Shown here: positions 17,198 through 21,835 of the stretch, in pieces
Layout: each line of letters starts with the position of its first letter
Numbering within the stretch: the stretch's first letter is position 1
NCBI GenBank assembly: GCA_002887195.1
Contig: PJAB01000698.1
Coordinates: 1 to 21,835, forward strand
Direction: 5' to 3'
DNA: 21,835 bases
DNA from: Chrysochromulina parva
Lineage: Eukaryota > Haptophyta > Prymnesiales > Chrysochromulinaceae
The notes under the pieces: model-generated
What the model was told of the DNA's origin: nothing
What the model saw: only the letters and a program-made list of their open reading frames with translations
Databases searched by the model: none
Made by a program: the position numbers and the translations under genes

Positions 17198-17344
17198 GTT
17201 CTCAAAAGCGAGCGCCTACGAAAGCTTAGACAAACAGATCACAACCCCTAACAGTCTTCATTCACATGTTCATTTACTGTCCTTTTGGACATGAAAAGCG
17301 CTGTGTTGAACTCACCGGCAACTCGAATTTTTCGCACACACACC
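17198..17344. promoter_or_regulatory. Short divergent promoter region
   Basis: About 147 bases separate the minus start at 17197 from the plus start at 17345. The region is AT-richer than the flanking coding DNA. The plus start sits in ACACCATGT, a reasonable eukaryotic context. Confidence 0.4.
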
Positions 17345-20300
17345 ATGTCGGCTGGGCTCACGCTGCTGCTCCTGGCCACCGCCGCGCATGCCCAGTCCTG
17401 CCCCGGCGCGTTGGTCAACCATGTGTGCTGGCAGCTCAGCGAGCTGGGCGAGTCGTGCGCGCTCGAGTGCGGCGGCCTCGAATCCGTCGACCAGAGGCTG
17501 ACCATCAACGGCGCGTCGAGTTCGGCGGTCGTCAAGGCCCTCGACGACCGGTACCGGCTGGGCGCGTCGTACATGGACGGGCTCGATGAACCGTGCCACA
17601 CAACGTGGATCTCGTCCAAAGAGGTGACCCTCTACTCGTACGTCGAGCGCGGCAGCCACGATGGCCACGGCCGTTGGCACTGCTTCGCCGGCCAGACAAT
17701 TTCACACGTGGCCAAGGCCGTGCGCACGCCGTGCGTGTGTTTCCTCTCGCCTCCCTCGCCGCCGCCGCCCTCACCACCCTTTCCGCCGCCGCCGCCGCCG
17801 CCCTCGCCGCCGCCGCCGCCGCACCCGCCACCGCCGCCCGCGCCGCCGCCGTACCCGCCGGACCCGCCGGCGCCGCCGCCCTCACCACCGTGTCCGCCGT
17901 TTCCGCCGTTTCCGCCGCCCTCACCGCCGGCGCCGCCGATTCCGCCGCCCTCGCCGCCCAAGGGGCCGCCACCGCCCTCGCCCAGCCCGTGGCCGCCAGC
18001 GCCGCCCCGAGCGCCGCCGCCCGAGCCGCCGCCGCCGATCCCCTCGATGCCGCCGGTGGCGCCGTGCGCGGGCATCCTTTCGAGTGGTTTCTGCTGGGTG
18101 CTCGGCGCGCCGGGCGAGGCGTGCACGGACGTGTGCGGCCTGAATGCGGCCGCGCTCGACCTCTCGATCACCCTTGCTCGGGGATCGTCACGCGCCGTCG
18201 TGGACGCCGTCTCGCGTCGTTACGGGCTGCTCGACTACCTGACCACCGACTCCCTCGACCAAAGCTGTCAACGTGCGGCGGCGTTCGAAGGGCCGGCGGC
18301 GTTCGTCTACTTCCCAGATGGGCGCTCGTGGGATTGCTTGCCCGGCGAGAGCTCGGCACGCCTCGCGATGCGCTATCGCGCCTCGTGTGCCTGCGACGCC
18401 CTGCCCTCGCCGCCCTCGCCGCCGCCCTCGCCAAAGCCCCCGGCGCCGCCGCAGAGCCCGCCGCCGCCCGCGCCCATGGTCTGCTTGCCCGTGCTCGGCT
18501 GCCACACGTGGTGGCTCTCCGAGGCTCTGCTGCTCGGGCTCGTCCTAGGGATCGTGCTCACCTGCCTGTGTGTAGGCGCCCTCTACGGCAGCGCGGCCGA
18601 GATCGACGGCGGCGGCGGCGGTGGTGGTGGCATTGGGTTGATCACGGCGTCGCTCGATGACGGGCGCAGCCTTATCCCATGGGCACAGTGGTGTGAATAC
18701 TGCTGCTGCTGCTGCTTCCGCCCGATGGCCCTCTGGTACGCACGCTGGACCCGCACCGCCCCCCCGCGCGCATGCAAGTGCTCACCACGACGCGCCCGCC
18801 ACTTCCCCACAGGTACGCCCTCTGGACGCGGGAGCGGCGCCAGGCTTCCAGCTACGGCGCCGACGGCCTCGGCGGCCTCGGTGGTTACGGCGGCGTTGGC
18901 GGCTACGCCGGCCCCCTCGCCCTTCGCTCGCCTGCCCGGCGCGGAGCAGCGCATGACAAATGGCTGCTCACGATGAAGGAGCGCTACGGACACAGCGGCA
19001 GCAGCAGCAGCAGCCTGTATGGCAGCGGCGCGGGCGGCGCGGGCGGTTGGGGCGCGTACAGCGGCAGCGAGGCGACGAGCCCATACGAGTCTTCACAGCG
19101 CCGTACCAGTCTTCACAGCGAGGCGACGACGGGCCCATACGAGTCTTCACAGCGCCGTACCAGCGCCGTAGCGGGCGCGGAGTACTCATCCAGCCTGTCT
19201 GGCAAGGGTACCAGTCGGCTGTGCAGCCCCCCGCCGCGCACGAGCCTGGCCAGTGGGAGCTCGTCGACCATCCCGCCCACGTACCGCTCGCCGCTCGACG
19301 CCCAGCGCAGGCCTGCCAACCTGCCGCGGTGGGAGGCCGCGCCCGTGACGGCGCCGTACTCTGTGAGCGCCGGCTGCACGATACGGCGCTCGGGCGCCGC
19401 GCCGGGCGCCGCGCGCGCCGAGATGGCCGCCGAGGCGCGAGATCACGAGCGAGATCTCGGGCGAGATTACGGTCGAGATCGGGCGAGATCTGGGCGAGAT
19501 TACGAGGTGCTCGGAGATGGCGCGTGCAGTCTCGGCGGCGGTCGGGCCGCTGCGCCGGGTGCTGGCGGCGACGGCGACGGTTACGGCGACGGCGCGACGG
19601 CAACGGGCGCGGCACCGCCTCCGGGACGCTCGGCACGACGCTCGCCGACGAGAGAAGAGTCCATGGAGCAGAGCGGTACGCTCTACGCGAGGCTCGTGCG
19701 CGCGACTGGCCTCAAGTCGATCGACTCTGACGGTCAGTCGGATCCGTATGTGCGTCTCTCGCTCGGTGAGAGGACGCACCGCTCGAAGACGTGCAAGAAG
19801 ACGAACGATCCGGTGTGGGAGGAGACTTTCATGTTCAAGGGCACGCTGCGCGAGCTGCTCGCGGAGCCGCTGCAGCTACAGGTGATGACTGATGGCTGAT
19901 GACTGATGACTGATGGCTGATGGCTGATGGCTGATGACTGATGAGCGTTCGGATGGCCTCTGATGGCCTCGGATGGCCTCTGATTGCGTTCGGATGGCCT
20001 CGGATGGCCTCGGATGGCCTCTGATGGCCTCTGATTGCTTTCTGATTGCCTCTGATGGCCTCTGATGGCCTCTGATTGCGTTCGGATGGCCTCTGATGGC
20101 CTCTGATGGCCTCTGATTGCGTTCGGATTGCCTCTGATGGCCTCTGATGGCCTCTGATTGCGGATTGCCTCGGGTGGCAGCTACGCGGTGCGTGATGACC
20201 TCTGATTGCAACGACCTCGTCGCGGCAGGTGTGGGACGCGCCCGCCCCACTGCTCGGCCAATATCGAGACGACAAGCTCGGCCACGCCTCCGTCGAGCTG

Positions 20301-21118
20301 CGCGATCTCGAGCTGCGAGGTCGCGGGCTCCACGAGCTCTCCGTGCTCCTTATCGAGCAGGTGCGCTGATTGCCTCTGATGGCATGTGATTGTGTCCCTC
20401 ATCAGAAGTCCCTCCTCGAGCAGGTGCGCTGATTGCCATTGATGGCCCATGATTGCCACTAATTGTGCGGGCTACGCGAGCTCTCCGAGCGCCGCGTCGA
20501 GCAGGGGATCGTTCCGCTCCTTGTCTGGTAGCCTTTCTGATGACCTCCTTGATGGCCTCTCTGACGACTTCTCTGATGACGTCTCTGATGACGTCTCTGA
20601 TGACCTCCCTCATCAGGGGATCGTTCTGCTCCATATCTGGTGGGTCCCTGGTGGCTCTCGATCGAGCGCCCCCATCGCGGTGCTTCCGCGCGTACGGGAG
20701 ACCTTTGACCAGTTTGATGAGAACAGGAGCGGCTTTCTCGACTACCATGAGCTGCGTGATGCGCTACGCCATTACGGCTTTGCCGCCTCCGAGGCCGATG
20801 CCGCCGCGGTATGGCAGCCACGCCTTCGGACCACTGATTGTACCTCTGAGTGTCCTCTACGCGACCTCCGATCGCCTCTAAGTGACCTCTGATCGCCTCT
20901 AAGTGACCTCTGATCGCCCCTGATGGCCTCTGATGGCCTCTGATGACATCCCTCATCAGGTCGTGCTCAAGTACGACGACACGCCCAACGGCAAGCTCGA
21001 CGTGATCGAGTTCGCGAGCCTCGTTCGAGATCTCGAGCGCGGCACCATTCGGCAGTACGAGCCGCGCAGGTCGAGCACTACCGGGGCTCCGTGGACCGGC
21101 GCGAGTGAAATGTTGTGA
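17345..21118 (+). CDS. Receptor-like membrane protein: two Cys-rich ectodomains, Pro-rich linkers, TM, C2 domain and EF-hand pair
   Basis: Five exons are inferred: 17345-18735, 18813-19881, 20229-20360, 20617-20808 and 20960-21118, ~980 aa. The signal peptide is MSAGLTLLLLATAAHAQS. Cys-rich domains at ~19-131 and ~241-350 share CW, CxxxC and a terminal CxC, divided by a ~100-aa HRGP-like Pro-rich linker. TM at ~389-415 (SEALLLGLVLGIVLTCLCVG), then CEYCCCCCF, a candidate palmitoylation site. A Ser/Gly/Arg-rich region leads to a C2 domain (~753-885): LYARLVRATGLKSIDSDGQS, SDPYV, then WDAPAPLLGQYRDDKLG and GIVLLHIWWVP. The last two are encoded across introns, which supports the splicing. EF-hand loops lie at ~898-909 (DENRSGFLDYHE) and ~934-945 (DDTPNGKLDVIE), each with canonical ligand positions. 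It probably senses cytosolic Ca2+ at a membrane. The TM-to-C2 junction (a 77-nt intron) is the least certain; without it the first exon would stop at 18976. Confidence 0.72.
18736..18812 (+). other. Short phase-2 intron without minisatellite
   Basis: 77 nt, CTCTG|GTACGC to CCCCACAG|GTACGC. It joins CFRPMALW to YALWTRERR in frame. GTACGC is present at both boundaries. Confidence 0.6.
19079..19175 (+). repeat. Coding repeat encoding PYESSQRRTS
   Basis: GCCCATACGAGTCTTCACAG followed by CGCCGTACCAG occurs twice in frame (from about 19079 and 19134), with a partial copy between. The same block recurs in the 3' UTR of this gene. Confidence 0.88.
19882..20228 (+). repeat. Phase-0 intron inside the C2 domain, CTGAT minisatellite
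   Basis: The donor is CTACAG|GTGATG and the acceptor GTCGCGGCAG|GTG. I count about 23 CTGAT cores in GGCCTCTGAT-type units mixed with GCGTTCGGAT variants. Near the 3' end, GCAGCTACGCGGTGCGTGAT echoes the donor edge (GCAGCTACAG|GTGATG). Splicing joins LQLQ to VWDAP, restoring the C2 fold. Confidence 0.82.
20361..20616 (+). repeat. Phase-0 intron containing copies of both flanking exon edges
   Basis: The donor is GAGCAG|GTGCGC and the acceptor CTCCCTCATCAG|GGG. Inside are a second CTCGAGCAG|GTGCGCTGATTGCC donor edge (to 20423), an internal CCCTCATCAG acceptor (to 20405), and a 62-nt intronless copy of the exon 3/exon 4 junction (20467-20528). CTGATGACG-type repeats follow. Confidence 0.8.
20809..20959 (+). 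repeat. Phase-0 intron between the two EF-hands
   Basis: The donor is GCG|GTATGG and the acceptor ATCCCTCATCAG|GTC. The interior has CCTCTGATCG, CCTCTAAGTG and CCTCTGATGG units. Splicing joins EADAAA to VVLKYDD, giving a normal EF-hand spacing. Confidence 0.82.
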
Positions 21119-21741
21119 GGGCCGAACATTTCAGAGGAAGGGTGTGTCCGGGAGCCCATACGAGTCTTCACAGCGCCGTACCAGGCACATAGGAAGGGTG
21201 TGTCCGGGAGCCCATACGAGTCTTCACAGCGCCGTACCAGGCACATAGGAAGGGTGTGTCCGGGAGCCCCATGTGACCGCCCCCGTCTTCGGTCTTGCCA
21301 CCGGCGTCTTGGCTCTTGCGTGGTGCGGTCTGGCCGTCGGATTACTAGTTTAGAATTTACTCACTCACTTGAGAGAGGGCGGCATTTCCTTTACTCATTA
21401 CTGATTGGCCATCGTCTGCCCCCCCGCCCGCGCCCCGCCTGAGCGGACCCGTTCGGCGCGGTGGGTAAGCCGGTAGCTTTCCAACGTGACAAAACCGTGA
21501 CGCGATCCTCGATCGTCTCGACCGATCGTCCGTCCCGGCTGCGGCTCCCGGTTGCGGCTTGTTGCGCCGCGTAACGACTAACGCCGCGACCGTTCGGGCT
21601 TGGGGCTTGGGGTTTTAGGGGAACTTCACAGACGTTGCACAAAACGTTTCACAGGAGTGGTCCCTCCAAAAGTTGGCGGTAAGTCAATGCCAAAGGTGGA
21701 CGTGAGTTCGGCAAACCCCTCGTGCGGGCGCGCATTACCCA
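21119..21741. other. 3' UTR and intergenic region
   Basis: It contains the 56-bp repeats listed separately, then GC-rich unique DNA with no recognisable gene, tRNA or rRNA. Confidence 0.45.
21136..21270 (+). repeat. 56-bp tandem repeat in the 3' UTR carrying a coding-derived block
   Basis: Units begin GGAAGGGTGTGTCCGGGAGC at 21136, 21192 and 21248; the third is partial. Each full unit contains the CATACGAGTCTTCACAG-CGCCGTACCAG block also found in exon 2 of the same gene. Confidence 0.9.
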
Positions 21742-21835
21742 ATGCCCTCGTCGAGCCCGATGGCCTGCTTCGCCCGCTGCTTCGCACGCCCACACCACGC
21801 CGCTCGGGGCCTCGGGAGCCAGGCGTTGCGGCAGC
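21742..21835 (+). CDS. Possible truncated gene start at the right edge
   Basis: An ATG at 21742, with another in frame at 21760, opens a frame to the window end. The second start gives MACFARCFARPHHAARGLGS, basic and without acids, which would suit a mitochondrial presequence. Only ~31 codons are visible, so this may be chance. Confidence 0.2.
   Translation, partial: MPSSSPMACFARCFARPHHAARGLGSQALRQ

Noticed and set aside
17285..17344. Upstream ATG for the C2/EF-hand protein
   Set aside because: It would bury the clear signal peptide that begins at 17345; the 17345 ATG also has a better context.
20449..20616. Coding use of the frame upstream of the EF-hand exon
   Set aside because: It reads through repeat-filled intron; the C2 continuity (LIEQ then GIVLLHIWW) supports exon 4 starting at 20617.
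1704..20959. Hammerhead ribozyme or C/D-box snoRNA, because CTGATGA resembles the CUGAUGA core and the C/D boxes
   Set aside because: No GAAA partner, stems or paired C and D boxes at proper spacing; the motif is simply iterated.
21600..21625. Telomere-like GGGGCTTGGGGTTTTAGGGG
   Set aside because: A single short occurrence, not an array; flanked by unique DNA.

Overview
The window looks like nuclear DNA from a GC-rich unicellular eukaryotic alga. The signs are GT-AG introns, signal peptides and mitochondrial presequences, a nuclear complex I gene, proline-rich hydroxyproline-glycoprotein-like ectodomains, C2, EF-hand, PX and ankyrin domains, and no operons or Shine-Dalgarno sites. A haptophyte is my best guess: the gene style fits, and nad7/NDUFS2 is nuclear here, whereas it is commonly mitochondrial in stramenopiles. 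Pelagophytes or other GC-rich algae are not excluded.

Layout: (1) 12-225 (-), first exon of a secreted or plastid-targeted protein running off the left edge; (2) 522-2141 (+), two-exon MFS (SV2/SVOP/OCT-like) transporter; (3) 2613-3731 (-), Notum/pectin-acetylesterase-like secreted hydrolase; (4) 4360-5688 (-), NDUFS2, divergent from (5) 5830-7641 (+), a membrane-anchored JmjC/cupin_8 protein; (6) 7857-10548 (+), three-exon membrane protein with duplicated Cys/Pro-rich ectodomain; (7) 11229-11933 (+), four-TM protein resembling Orai channels; (8) 12114-12737 (+), small single-pass membrane protein; (9) 13366-15300 (-), ankyrin-PX protein; (10) 15938-17197 (-), unrecognised organelle-targeted-looking protein, divergent from (11) 17345-21118 (+), five-exon protein with two Cys-rich ectodomains, a TM segment, a poly-Cys motif, a C2 domain and an EF-hand pair; (12) a possible truncated gene start at the right edge.

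The most striking signal is in the introns. Six of the seven inferred introns, in three unrelated genes, are filled with the same ~10-nt minisatellite whose core is CTGAT, a match to the CURAY branch-point consensus. All six are phase 0, lie in the 3' part of their gene, and several end in a shared CTCCCTCATCAG-type acceptor. Several also contain tandem copies of the neighbouring exon edge. One (20361-20616) holds a 62-nt copy of the two flanking exon ends already joined, with no intron between them. This is what intron gain or growth by tandem duplication, or an introner-like family, would leave behind.

No pathway links the genes as a set. Two of them (7 and 11) would both belong to calcium signalling if the assignments hold, but their proximity proves nothing. 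All exon structures are inferred from splice signals, frame and domain continuity.
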